From NCBI GenBank assembly GCA_964541895.1, contig CAZISM010000013.1, forward strand, positions 10,919-74,918: a DNA stretch of 64,000 nucleotides. Direction: 5' to 3'. The notes under the pieces were generated by a model, which saw nothing but the letters and a program-made list of their open reading frames with translations, had not been told where the DNA came from and did no database searches. Both the position numbers and the translations under genes were made by a program. This DNA is from CAZISM01 sp964541895. GTDB lineage: Bacteria > Zhuqueibacterota > Zhuqueibacteria > Residuimicrobiales > Residuimicrobiaceae. Numbering within the stretch: the first letter of the stretch is position 1; each line of letters opens with the position of its first letter. This document shows, piece by piece, positions 51,450 to 59,523 of this stretch.

Positions 51450-52031
51450 ATGAGTGCCGATAAACGGGAGCGGATTTTAAAGGCAGCGATCAAAGTTTTT
51501 GCCCGTGAAGGTTTTTTTGCCGCCAAAGTGGAAGATATCGCCAAAGTAGCGGATGTGGCCACCGGGACCATCTATCTCTATTTTGAAAATAAAGACGACC
51601 TCATGATCTCGATTTTTGAAGAAGAGATGGTGCCGATCATCGAAAATATGCGGCAAAAGCTGGAATCGATCTCTTCGGCTACGGCCAAGTTGCGCACGTT
51701 TATCAACCTGCATCTGGGTCTGGTGCAGGACCATCCGGACATGGCGCAGTTGATGCAGGTGGAGTTGCGTCAGAGCAGCCGATTTTTGCACGGTTATGAC
51801 GGCACTCGCTTCAAGGAATATCTCTCCATTATTGCCGAGATCCTGAAGCTGGGGCAGGGCCAAAAAGAGTTTCGTGACGACATCAATCCGTCCATTTTCA
51901 AGCAGGTGCTCTTTGGCGCCGTGGACCAGATTGCCACCAACTGGACCATTTCCAAAACCAAGCGCATCAACCTCTCCCAATCCGCTGATCAGATCTCAAC
52001 CATCATACTGGACGGTCTGGCAAAGAACTGA
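51450..52031 (+). CDS. TetR-family transcriptional regulator (FadR-like)
   Basis: A 193-residue protein. Residues 1-50 form the HTH (KRERILKAAIKVFAREGFFAAKVEDIAKVADVATGTIYLYFENKDDL), typical of TetR. The C-terminal ligand domain resembles regulators of fatty acid degradation (LVQDHPDMAQLMQVELRQSS is typical of that group). It stands between a FadL-type porin gene (divergent) and etfB-etfA-oxidoreductase genes (same direction). A terminator at 52085 separates it from etfB. I infer acyl-CoA as the effector. Confidence 0.88.
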   Translation: MSADKRERILKAAIKVFAREGFFAAKVEDIAKVADVATGTIYLYFENKDDLMISIFEEEMVPIIENMRQKLESISSATAKLRTFINLHLGLVQDHPDMAQLMQVELRQSSRFLHGYDGTRFKEYLSIIAEILKLGQGQKEFRDDINPSIFKQVLFGAVDQIATNWTISKTKRINLSQSADQISTIILDGLAKN

Positions 52032-52084
52032 ACCACATTCAAAATTGTTTTTGAAATGTCATGGCGAATAGGTACATTATTAAG

Positions 52085-52107
52085 CCGGCGGATCCGCCGG
52101 TTTTTTT
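52085..52107 (+). terminator. Intrinsic terminator after the TetR gene
   Basis: CCGGCGGA/TCCGCCGG is an 8-bp perfect palindromic stem without loop bases (two to four are expected to stay unpaired), followed by seven Ts. Confidence 0.85.
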
Positions 52108-52168
52108 ATATACCGATCGCCCGGGCGAGCGACTGATCCCTGTATAACATTGAAAGCGAGGTAGCAAA

Positions 52169-52918
52169 GTGAACATTCTGGTGTGTCTCAAGCAGGTTCC
52201 GGATACGGAAGCAACCATAAAGACCGGGTCCGGCGGCAAGGCTATTGATGAAAGCGGCATCAAGTTTATCATGAATCCCTACGATGAATTCGCCGTTGAA
52301 GAGGCGTTGCGAATGAAAGAAGCGGCCGGCGGCACCATTAAAGCGATCACCATGGGCCCTGAACGAGCCAAAGAGGTCTTGCGCACGGCTGTGGCCATGG
52401 GCGTCGATGACGTGCTTTTGTTGCAGAATGATCAGGTGCAGCTGGATGGTTTTAAAAGCGCTCAGGCTCTGGCACAAGCCATAGCCGGGGAAGCATACGA
52501 TGTGATTCTGCTTGGCAAGGAGGCGATCGATGACGGCAACATGCAGGTGGGTCCCATGCTGGCCGAGATCCTCAACATTCCCTGTGTAACGGTGGTGACC
52601 AAACTGGCTCTTCAGGCCGGATCCTTCACCGCCGAACGGGAGGGCGAAGCCGGCACCGAGGTGCTGACCGGCCCGACGCCGTGTCTGATCACCTGCCAGA
52701 AAGGGTTGAACGAACCTCGTTATCCTTCCATTCGCGGGGTGATGATGGCCAAGAAGAAGGACATTCCTGTGGTTCAGTTGGAGGCTATGGACAGCCGTGT
52801 CGCCATCACCGAATTCAGCTATCCCAAGAGCCGCAAAGGCGGCCAGATTGTAGGCGAAGGCAGTGCGGCGGTACCGGAGCTGGTGCGCCGGCTGCGCGAG
52901 GAAGCAAAAGTGATCTAG
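52169..52918 (+). CDS. etfB: Electron transfer flavoprotein subunit beta
   Basis: A 249-residue protein that starts at GTG 52169. It has MNILVCLKQVPDTEA, IMNPYDEFAVEEALRMKE, the GVDDVLLLQND segment and ILLGKEAIDDGNMQVGPMLAEIL, which is the AMP-binding and dehydrogenase-docking region. With EtfA it carries electrons from acyl-CoA dehydrogenases. The presence of one FAD-type EtfA and a DUF224 oxidoreductase downstream points to respiratory transfer to quinone rather than bifurcation. A start with GTG and a weak ribosome site may limit its expression. Confidence 0.95.
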   Translation: MNILVCLKQVPDTEATIKTGSGGKAIDESGIKFIMNPYDEFAVEEALRMKEAAGGTIKAITMGPERAKEVLRTAVAMGVDDVLLLQNDQVQLDGFKSAQALAQAIAGEAYDVILLGKEAIDDGNMQVGPMLAEILNIPCVTVVTKLALQAGSFTAEREGEAGTEVLTGPTPCLITCQKGLNEPRYPSIRGVMMAKKKDIPVVQLEAMDSRVAITEFSYPKSRKGGQIVGEGSAAVPELVRRLREEAKVI

Positions 52919-53131
52919 ACGGGTTTTGCAGCGGTGATTGTCTTTTGCCGGTTATCTTTCATGCATCACGAATTCTTTTGAGCGCATCCCGGTTAAAAAA
53001 TGTCGAACACCTCGATGGTCCGGGATGTGGGCCCGGTTTATCAGGATTATGAAATACGGTGCAGAATATATGTGAACGAATCTGATGTGCAACCCTTCGC
53101 AGGGTTAGCCATTATCAAGGAGAGTTGATCC

Positions 53132-54103
53132 ATGTCGACAGTATTGGTTGTCAGTGAATTAAAGAACGGTCAGATACGCAAGAGTGCGTTTGAAGCGGTC
53201 ACCGTCGGCCGCAGGCTGGCCGATAGTCGTGGCGCCGGCGTGGCGGTGTTGCATATGGCGGCGGCCGCCGGCCAGGAAGGGTCGTTTGCGGCGTATGGGG
53301 CGGACCAGCTGTACACCGTCATTGACCCTGGTTGTGAGAATTATCAGGCCGATCTGTACAAACGGATCGTTGTGGACGCGATACAGAAAAGCGGCGCCAC
53401 ACTGATCCTTTTTGCCGCCTCCAATATGGGGCGTGATCTGGCGCCGCGTGTGGCGGCGGCCCTGCAGGGAACCTGTGTCAGCGATGTGACGGCGGTCTCG
53501 GCCGAGGGGGAAGACCTGGCAGTCGAAAAGCCGATGTACGCCGGAAAAATCCTGGCTCATCTCAAGGTGAGTGGTGCGGTCAAGGTGGTCACCCTTCGTC
53601 CCGGCATGTTCCCGGCTGAAGAGAGTCGTGCCGGTGCGACCGTGTCCGCAGAATCTCTGCCCTGTCCCGCTCCAGACTCCAGCGTCAAGCTGGTGGAGGT
53701 GCGCAAATCCGGTTCCGGCCGGCTGGATGTATCGGATGCGGACATTATTGTGACCGGCGGCCGCGGCATGCGGGCTGCCGAGCATTTTGCGCTTTTGGAA
53801 GAGTTGGCGCAGCTGTTGGGCGGCGCCGTGGGCGCAACGCGTGCGGTGGTGGACAGCGGCTGGCGTCCGCACAGCGAACAGGTCGGACAAACCGGGAAGG
53901 TCGTATCGCCCGGTCTCTATTTCATGTTCGGCGCCTCCGGCTCCATCCAGCACTGGGCCGGCATGTCCGGTTCCAAATGCATCGTGGCGGTGAACAAAGA
54001 CGGCAACGCGCCGATTCTGCAGCGTGCGGATTACAGCATTGTCGGCGACCTTTTTGAGGTGTTGCCAGTGCTGACGGAAGAGATCAAAAAAATACGCGGC
54101 TAA
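53132..54103 (+). CDS. etfA: Electron transfer flavoprotein subunit alpha
   Basis: A 323-residue protein of typical length. The C-terminal FAD domain has GGRGMRAAEHF, GAVGATRAVVDSGW, EQVGQTGKVVSPGLYFMFG (FAD binding) and GNAPILQRADYSIVGDLFEVLP. The N-terminal half is the Rossmann-like domain that pairs with EtfB. There is a 213-bp gap from etfB in which I see no gene and no clear promoter. It transfers electrons to the membrane oxidoreductase encoded next. Confidence 0.96.
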   Translation: MSTVLVVSELKNGQIRKSAFEAVTVGRRLADSRGAGVAVLHMAAAAGQEGSFAAYGADQLYTVIDPGCENYQADLYKRIVVDAIQKSGATLILFAASNMGRDLAPRVAAALQGTCVSDVTAVSAEGEDLAVEKPMYAGKILAHLKVSGAVKVVTLRPGMFPAEESRAGATVSAESLPCPAPDSSVKLVEVRKSGSGRLDVSDADIIVTGGRGMRAAEHFALLEELAQLLGGAVGATRAVVDSGWRPHSEQVGQTGKVVSPGLYFMFGASGSIQHWAGMSGSKCIVAVNKDGNAPILQRADYSIVGDLFEVLPVLTEEIKKIRG

Positions 54104-54237
54104 ACCCATCGGGCCGATCGGCCTTGCGGAGCAGGTCGAATTGGACAACAGCGTCCGACCGGTTGCGACCGCATGGAGAGACCCGGCCGCCGCAAGGGAA
54201 GGCGGCCCTTTAATCATCTGCTGGAAGGAGAGGCACT

Positions 54238-56226
54238 GTGTCAAGCTGGATAGGACGTCTGATTCTGTTGGGGGCGCTTTTGGCGAGCGCAGGTTTTTTC
54301 ATCCGCGAAATCTGGATTCGTGTTCGATTGATCCAGCGCGGCAAACGGGAGGTGAGTCGCACCGACCGGCCTGTGGAACGATTGCGATTCATGGTGTTGC
54401 GTGTGGCTAGCCAGCTCTGCGCCATCAAGGACCGGCCGCTGGCCGGCCTCATGCATGCGTTTCTGTTCTGGGGCTTTATGCTGTTCACCGTTGCCACGAT
54501 CAATCACGTCGTCGGTGCGTTCATAAGCGGATTTTCACTCTGGGGCCATTCGGCCTTTAACGACCTCTGGTTTCTGGCAGTGGACGTGGTGGCGGTGCTC
54601 ACCATCGCAGGCACTCTTTTTCTGGCGTTCCGTCGCTATGTGATCAAACCTGTGGCCATCACCCAGCCGCAACCCATCTCCCGTTCCTGGCAGAGCGGGG
54701 TGGTGCTGTCGCTGATTTTCGGCCTGATGATCACCTATCTCTTCGGCCAGGCGGTGGACGGTATCCGCAGCGGGCACTTTTTTGCCGCCAGCATGCCGTT
54801 CAGCCGGGCTTCGGCCGCTCTTTTCACCGGTATGTCGCCAGAATCCCTGAGCCTGTGGGGCGGGATTTTCTGGTGGTCGCATATCCTGATGGTGTTCGGC
54901 TTTCTGGTGTTCATCCCTCATTCCAAGCACCTGCATCTTTTGGCCGGACCGGTGAACATTTTTTTACGCAGCCGCGAGCCCATCGGCACGCTGCAAAAGA
55001 TTGACTTTGAAAAGTCGGAAGAGTTTGGCGTCAGCAGGGTCACGCAGTATCAATGGAAAAACATGACCGACTTTTTCTCCTGTGTCGACTGTGGCCGTTG
55101 CCAGGATGTCTGCCCGGCGTTTCAGAGCGGCAAGGCATTGTCGCCCAAAGTGGTCATGATGAGTCTGCGCAAGCATCTGTTGCACGAGAAAGAGGCGCTG
55201 TTGAAAGGCGGCGAACCTTCCGAGCCGGTCATGGATGGCTGGCTGACGCCGGACGAGATCTGGGCCTGCACCACCTGCGGCGCCTGCATGGAAACATGCC
55301 CGGTGATGAACGAACACATACCCGCCCTTGTCGAGCTGCGGCGCGCCAAGGTCATGATGGACAGCGACTTTCCCACGGAACTGAATGCGACGTTTCGCGG
55401 CCTGGAGACCAACGCCAACCCGTGGAACATGGGAGCGGCCGCTCGCGCCGAGTGGTGTCAAGCGTTGCAGGTGCCGCTGATGGCGGAAAAGAGAGAGGCC
55501 GAGTACCTCTGGTTCGTCGGCTGCGCCGGCTCCTTTGATGATCGCGGCAAGAACATTTCCAAAGCGCTGGTGCAGATATTGAACGCCGCCGGTGTGGATT
55601 ATGCGATTCTGGGAGCAGAGGAAAAGTGTTGCGGCGATCCGGCGCGCCGGGCCGGCAACGAATATGTGTTCCAGATGATGGCGGAAGAGAACATTCAGAC
55701 CATGAAGCAGTACAGGTTCAAAAAAGTCTTGACCTCCTGTCCGCACGGGTATCATATGATTCAGAGCGAATATCGCCATCTCGGCGGCGAGTTCAGCGTC
55801 GTGCATCACACCGAGCTGATTGCCGAGCTGTTGAAGCAGGGGCGGCTCAGCGTGCGGCAGATGCAGGAGAGTGTGGGCTATCACGACTCGTGCTATCTGG
55901 GCCGGTATAATAACGTTTACGATGCGCCTCGTCAGGTGTTGCAGCATTTGCAGCACGGGGGCTGTCGGGAGATGGGGCGGCATCACAGCAAGAGTTTTTG
56001 CTGCGGCGCCGGCGGTGGCCGCATGTTCATGGAAGAGACGGTCGGGACCCGTATCAACCATCTTCGCGTGGAGGAAGCCGTCGCCAGCGGCGCCGGGATT
56101 ATGACCACCGCGTGTCCGTTCTGTCTCACCATGCTCGATGACGGCACCCGGGAGAAGGGGCTGGAACAGAACATTCAGGTGCTGGACATTGCCCAGGTGG
56201 TGGCGAGCCATCTGGTGCAAAAGTAG
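54238..56226 (+). CDS. Membrane Fe-S oxidoreductase of the ETF:quinone type (DUF224/EMO-like)
   Basis: A 662-residue protein starting at GTG 54238 with ribosome site GGAAGGAG. The first about 235 residues have five to six membrane helices (nitrate reductase gamma-like heme b domain; H residues in VATINHVV, HILMVFGF). Two 4Fe-4S motifs follow: CVDCGRCQDVCP and CTTCGACMETCP. Two CCG domains follow: GCAGSFDDRGK/KCCGDPARRAGN/SCPHGYHM and YHDSCYLGRYNN/SFCCGAGGGRMF/ACPFCLTML. Homologues form EtfAB:menaquinone oxidoreductase in syntrophic and sulfate-reducing bacteria. It is the terminal step of the fatty-acid module here. Confidence 0.93.
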   Translation: MSSWIGRLILLGALLASAGFFIREIWIRVRLIQRGKREVSRTDRPVERLRFMVLRVASQLCAIKDRPLAGLMHAFLFWGFMLFTVATINHVVGAFISGFSLWGHSAFNDLWFLAVDVVAVLTIAGTLFLAFRRYVIKPVAITQPQPISRSWQSGVVLSLIFGLMITYLFGQAVDGIRSGHFFAASMPFSRASAALFTGMSPESLSLWGGIFWWSHILMVFGFLVFIPHSKHLHLLAGPVNIFLRSREPIGTLQKIDFEKSEEFGVSRVTQYQWKNMTDFFSCVDCGRCQDVCPAFQSGKALSPKVVMMSLRKHLLHEKEALLKGGEPSEPVMDGWLTPDEIWACTTCGACMETCPVMNEHIPALVELRRAKVMMDSDFPTELNATFRGLETNANPWNMGAAARAEWCQALQVPLMAEKREAEYLWFVGCAGSFDDRGKNISKALVQILNAAGVDYAILGAEEKCCGDPARRAGNEYVFQMMAEENIQTMKQYRFKKVLTSCPHGYHMIQSEYRHLGGEFSVVHHTELIAELLKQGRLSVRQMQESVGYHDSCYLGRYNNVYDAPRQVLQHLQHGGCREMGRHHSKSFCCGAGGGRMFMEETVGTRINHLRVEEAVASGAGIMTTACPFCLTMLDDGTREKGLEQNIQVLDIAQVVASHLVQK

Positions 56227-56252
56227 AACGAAGGGATATGTAGCGGAAAAAG

Positions 56253-56288
56253 AAAAGGCCTTGCCGACGAATCGGCAAGGCCTTTTTG
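56253..56288. terminator. Bidirectional terminator between the oxidoreductase and cold-shock genes
   Basis: AAAAGGCCTTGCCGA pairs with TCGGCAAGGCCTTTTT around a 4-nt loop. It is A-rich before and T-rich after, so it serves both convergent genes. Confidence 0.92.
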
Positions 56289-56305
56289 GTTGGGCAAAGG
56301 CTAAG

Positions 56306-56506
56306 CTAGATCTTGCTAACGTTGGCCGCTTGCAGTCCTTTGGGTCCTTTTTCGACGTCAAATTGAACTTTGTCGCCTTCATTCAAGGACTTGAAGCCGT
56401 CCCCCGCGATCGCCTTATAATGCACGAACACGTCCGCACCGCCCGGCCGCTGGATAAATCCATAGCCTTTTTCGGAATTAAACCATTTGACGGTTCCCTG
56501 CTCCAT
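56306..56506 (-). CDS. Cold-shock-domain protein
   Basis: I start at the ATG whose first base is 56506, after ribosome site AAGGAAAG; the frame stays open upstream but matches no domain. The 66-residue product is a CspA-type OB fold with EQGTVKWFNSEKGYGFI (RNP1) and GADVFVHYKAI (RNP2) and the usual GLQAANV end. It binds single-stranded RNA or DNA and acts as RNA chaperone. Whether it is cold-induced is not shown, although its long leader (see 56585-56635) suggests RNA-level control. Confidence 0.95.
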   Translation of the reverse strand: MEQGTVKWFNSEKGYGFIQRPGGADVFVHYKAIAGDGFKSLNEGDKVQFDVEKGPKGLQAANVSKI

Positions 56507-56584
56507 CCTGACTTTCCTTTCTTTTAAGAATTGCTTTTTTGCCGCGCTTGCGGCCGGCGTACCCATGCATTATTTCTGACATGC

Positions 56585-56635
56585 AAAAAAAAATCGCAAA
56601 TCACGGGAAGACAGTATAATCCCGCGTTGCGATTT
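56585..56635 (-). promoter_or_regulatory. Terminator-like hairpin in the cold-shock gene leader
   Basis: On the minus strand AAATCGCAA (56635-56627) pairs with TTGCGATTT (56599-56591), with an inner CGGGA/TCCCG pairing, and is followed by six further Ts. No minus-strand gene lies upstream that would need a terminator, so it may be an attenuator in the 5' leader of the cold-shock gene. The rest of the 311-bp gap holds only the two promoters listed next. Confidence 0.6.
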
Positions 56636-56732
56636 AGCAGCGGCCAATCGAATGTTCACAATACTGTGTGTTAAGGTCGAACGCGTAGAGCATGCAGAAA
56701 TTACATTTACAATGGTGTACCACGATTTGTCT

Positions 56733-56760
56733 TTGATAATGTAAATATATTTTTTATAAT
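56733..56760 (+). promoter_or_regulatory. Sigma70-type promoter for the CE15 esterase gene
   Basis: TTGATA at 56733-56738 and TATAAT at 56755-56760 with a 16-bp spacer. This is close to consensus. It lies 58 bp before the start codon at 56818. Confidence 0.6.
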
Positions 56761-56766
56761 ACGCAA
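56738..56766 (-). promoter_or_regulatory. Possible promoter for the cold-shock gene, overlapping the esterase promoter
   Basis: On the minus strand TTGCGT (56766-56761) and TACATT (56743-56738) with a 17-bp spacer. It would give a leader of about 225 nt. The -10 match is modest. Confidence 0.35.
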
Positions 56767-56817
56767 GAAAAATTACATAAAATCTACAAATCGGGGCAAT
56801 TTGAAAGGAACAGGCGG

Positions 56818-58119
56818 ATGCTGAAAAAAGTGCTGTTTTTACTGGTGGCGGTGACCGGTTGGTCTGTAAAACTGGCTGCTCAGCCGCAGGGGTTCAACTA
56901 TGATGAAGCGAAGGTTCCCGCCTATACGTTGCCGGATCCGTTGCTGACGATAGCGGGTGAAACGATCACCACGCCGCAAGCCTGGTGGGAGAAACGCCGG
57001 CCGGAGTTACTAAAGCTGTTTGCGGAGGAGGTTTATGGCCGGACGCCGGCGGCCGCGCAGAAATTTAAGATCGCTAAACCATTGATTAAAAAGGATAAAA
57101 ATGCCCTGCACGGTCTTGCTGTCCGCAAGCAGGTCCATATCCGCCTGGCGGGCAAAGAGCCGATGCCGCAGATGACTATTCTGATCTATCTGCCAAAGGC
57201 GGTGACCAAGCCGGTGCCGCTCTTTCTGGGTTTGAATTTTAACGGCAACCACTCTATCCACAATGATCCGGGCATTGAGCTGTGCGAAGCGTGGATGCGC
57301 GATGATAACAAGCCGGGTATCGTCGGCAACCGGGCGACGGAACAAACCCGCGGCATCGAAGCCAGCCGCTGGCAGGTGGAAATGATTTTGCAGCGGGGCT
57401 ATGGTCTGGCCACAGTATATTACGGCGATCTGGATCCCGATTTTGACGACGGTTTTAGGAACGGCGTGCAGCCTCTGTTTTATCGCGACGGGCAGACACG
57501 TCCGGACGCAGACGAATGGGGTGCGATCGGTGCCTGGGCCTGGGGCTTGTCGCGGGCTATGGATTATCTGCAAACCGACAAGGATGTGGATGCCGGCCGT
57601 GTCGCCATCATCGGCCACTCGCGTCTGGGCAAGGCGGCGCTCTGGGCCGGGGCACAGGACCAGCGGTTTGCGATGGTGATTTCCAACAATTCCGGATGCG
57701 GGGGGGCGGCGCTGTCAAAACGCATTTTCGGAGAAACCGTGGCCCGCATCAACACCAATTTTCCGCACTGGTTTTGCGGCCGCTATAAAGCCTACAATGA
57801 CAACGAATCGGCCTTGCCGGTGGATCAGCACGAGCTGTTGGCGTTGATGGCGCCGAGGCCGCTCTACGTTGCCAGCGCCCAGGAGGATCTGTGGGCCGAT
57901 CCGCGCGGTGAATTTCTCGCCGCTCTGGCGGCGAGTCCGGTGTACCAGCTGCTGGGCCGCGATGGTCTGGTCGCGACCGAAATGCCGGCGCTGCAGCAAC
58001 CGGTGCACAGCACCATCGGCTATCATATTCGCAGCGGCAAGCATGATGTGACGGCGTACGACTGGGAACAGTATTTAAATTTTGCCGACCGTCATTTCCG
58101 GCACCCGCGCGTCCGTTAG
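56818..58119 (+). CDS. Glucuronoyl esterase-like protein (CE15)
   Basis: A 433-residue protein. A signal peptide (about 1-20, ending KLAAQ) is followed by the alpha/beta-hydrolase core. WWEKRRPELLKLFAEEVYGRTP, a glucuronoyl esterase N-terminal signature, is followed by NGNHSIHNDP and GHSRLGKAALWAGAQDQRF with the nucleophile serine. A conserved His is likely in SGKHDVTAYDWE. Such enzymes cleave esters between lignin and glucuronoyl-xylan, which suggests use of plant polysaccharides. It is the only gene of its kind in the window and has a near-consensus promoter. Confidence 0.9.
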   Translation: MLKKVLFLLVAVTGWSVKLAAQPQGFNYDEAKVPAYTLPDPLLTIAGETITTPQAWWEKRRPELLKLFAEEVYGRTPAAAQKFKIAKPLIKKDKNALHGLAVRKQVHIRLAGKEPMPQMTILIYLPKAVTKPVPLFLGLNFNGNHSIHNDPGIELCEAWMRDDNKPGIVGNRATEQTRGIEASRWQVEMILQRGYGLATVYYGDLDPDFDDGFRNGVQPLFYRDGQTRPDADEWGAIGAWAWGLSRAMDYLQTDKDVDAGRVAIIGHSRLGKAALWAGAQDQRFAMVISNNSGCGGAALSKRIFGETVARINTNFPHWFCGRYKAYNDNESALPVDQHELLALMAPRPLYVASAQEDLWADPRGEFLAALAASPVYQLLGRDGLVATEMPALQQPVHSTIGYHIRSGKHDVTAYDWEQYLNFADRHFRHPRVR

Positions 58120-58126
58120 CCGGCAT

Positions 58127-58162
58127 AAAAAAGCCTGACTCCGGGGGCAGAGAGTCAGGCTT
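58127..58162 (-). terminator. Intrinsic terminator for the unknown minus-strand gene
   Basis: AGCCTGACT/AGTCAGGCT form a 9-bp stem with a 12-nt loop. On the minus strand it is followed by six Ts. It may also serve the esterase gene on the plus strand, though without a T-run. Confidence 0.82.
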
Positions 58163-58190
58163 GGCCTCAACCTACCACTCAAAAGGAGTG

Positions 58191-58868
58191 TCAGAGCATG
58201 GTGTGATTTGAGTGGTGTTTGGTTTTATTGGCCGGTTCCAATATCGGGATGTTGAGCATGAATTGTTTCAACGACAGCAGATCTTTGCGGCTGTGCGGCG
58301 TGCACGAGTCGTCGGCCACCTTGTACAGCTTTTCGATCAGCATATTCCCTTTGTTCAGAAATTCGGTGGCGGACGAGTAATCGTGTTTTTCCATCTGGAT
58401 GAGGGCGAGCGCTTTTTGTTCGATGACGCGGACCAGGTCAAGGTACTGTTGAAAGTAGTCGCGGGTGTTGGCGTCGCGGCTGGTTTTGCAGACAAAGGAG
58501 AGCGCTCGCGAGATGAACTTTACGTCTTGGTCGGCCAGGGTGTATTTGTGCAGATGCATAAAGGCCAGCGAACGGATCAGGTACAGCACCAGTTCCTGTT
58601 CCAGTTGCACAAAATCCTGCTGGTTCAACTCAAAGGGGGTTTTGTTCTTTTGGCTGTTTTTGAAACGCCATAGCAGATGGTGATAGTAAGAGGCTTTGTT
58701 GTGGGGCAGCCGTCCGTCCGGTCGGCCGCTCAGTTCCATAGCCATCAATCCGGATTGAAAATAGATATTGAGATGCAGTTTGGACGAGTTTCCCGTCTCA
58801 AATACGGCATGGATCTGATCCGCATTGGCAATCCAGTAACGGAAAACAGGTTCAAAAGTGAAATCCAC
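58191..58868 (-). CDS. Hypothetical helical protein
   Basis: I start at GTG 58868, preceded by GAGGAGGAG (a strong ribosome site) and by a consensus promoter at 58941-58969; the longer frame would begin upstream of that promoter. The 225-residue product begins VDFTFEPVFRYWIANADQI. It is mainly helical, with a segment near 85-130 (FVQLEQELVLYLIRSLAFMH) and a second near 155-190. I recognise no family. It is divergent from the tiny exported protein and may belong to the same regulatory neighbourhood. Confidence 0.75.
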   Translation of the reverse strand: MDFTFEPVFRYWIANADQIHAVFETGNSSKLHLNIYFQSGLMAMELSGRPDGRLPHNKASYYHHLLWRFKNSQKNKTPFELNQQDFVQLEQELVLYLIRSLAFMHLHKYTLADQDVKFISRALSFVCKTSRDANTRDYFQQYLDLVRVIEQKALALIQMEKHDYSSATEFLNKGNMLIEKLYKVADDSCTPHSRKDLLSLKQFMLNIPILEPANKTKHHSNHTML

Positions 58869-58940
58869 TGCTCCTCCTCTGAGACAGCACCATGAAACGT
58901 TTTTGCCGCGATAAGAGGCAGAATCTAAAGCACCCGGATC

Positions 58941-58969
58941 AATATAAGCAACAATTTTTATTTTGTCAA
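58941..58969 (-). promoter_or_regulatory. Consensus sigma70 promoter for the hypothetical gene
   Basis: On the minus strand TTGACA (58969-58964) and TATATT (58946-58941) with a 17-bp spacer. This is the best promoter match in the window. The rest of the gap to 59245 is AT-rich and shows no gene; no clear promoter for the plus-strand trio was identified. Confidence 0.7.
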
Positions 58970-59245
58970 GATAAATTAGCGACAAGTCGTCAATATTTGC
59001 GAATATAAATATCCAGCAAACACTTTTCTCTTCGCCTGCCGGGAAATGTCAAAATTAGCACCCGTAAACGTTGAATTTTTAATCACTGTCACAAAAAGTA
59101 TATATAGAAAATTATGGCTATATTTTTAAAATAATAAGTAAATCGCAAATTTTAGCGAATTATATTGCATTTTATCAATAATTTTCTTATTATACCACCG
59201 ACCCGGACGGTTCTAACCATTAAATTTCTGAAGGAGAAAGGTAAA

Positions 59246-59497
59246 ATGAAACGCAACTTGGCAAAAGTGCTCGCAATCATTCTGTTAGGCTTTGTTTTTT
59301 TGGCTGCGTTTGCCGTAACAGACAAAATTTATTCGTCAGATGAAGAAAAATCTCTTGTAATTGTCGTAAAAGATGCTAAATTTGGCGAAGAAGAAAAAAT
59401 TATTATCATCGAAGATCCCGGCACGGGTGGGGCCTATGTAAACAGCGTCTACCCGGGGCCGACGCCGCCGCCGCCGGATACGACCGGCGGGAACTAA
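59246..59497 (+). CDS. Tiny exported or membrane-anchored protein with Pro-rich tail
   Basis: From ATG 59246 (ribosome site AAGGAG at 59231-59236) the product has 83 residues. A hydrophobic segment (MKRNLAKVLAIILLGFVFLAAFA) acts as signal peptide or anchor. It is followed by an acidic/basic stretch (SSDEEKSLVIVVKDAKFGEE) and a tail ending PGPTPPPPDTTGGN. I know no family. The gene stands 26 bp before a polytopic membrane protein gene and, beyond it, an NtrC-like protein gene, so it may be a ligand or small subunit of a signalling system. Confidence 0.65.
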   Translation: MKRNLAKVLAIILLGFVFLAAFAVTDKIYSSDEEKSLVIVVKDAKFGEEEKIIIIEDPGTGGAYVNSVYPGPTPPPPDTTGGN

Positions 59498-59523
59498 ATC
59501 AAAAAGGACACCCAAAAAGCGAA

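Noticed and set aside
58869..58985. Longer N-terminus for the hypothetical minus-strand gene.
   Set aside because: It would start upstream of a consensus promoter and ahead of a strong ribosome site that fits GTG 58868.
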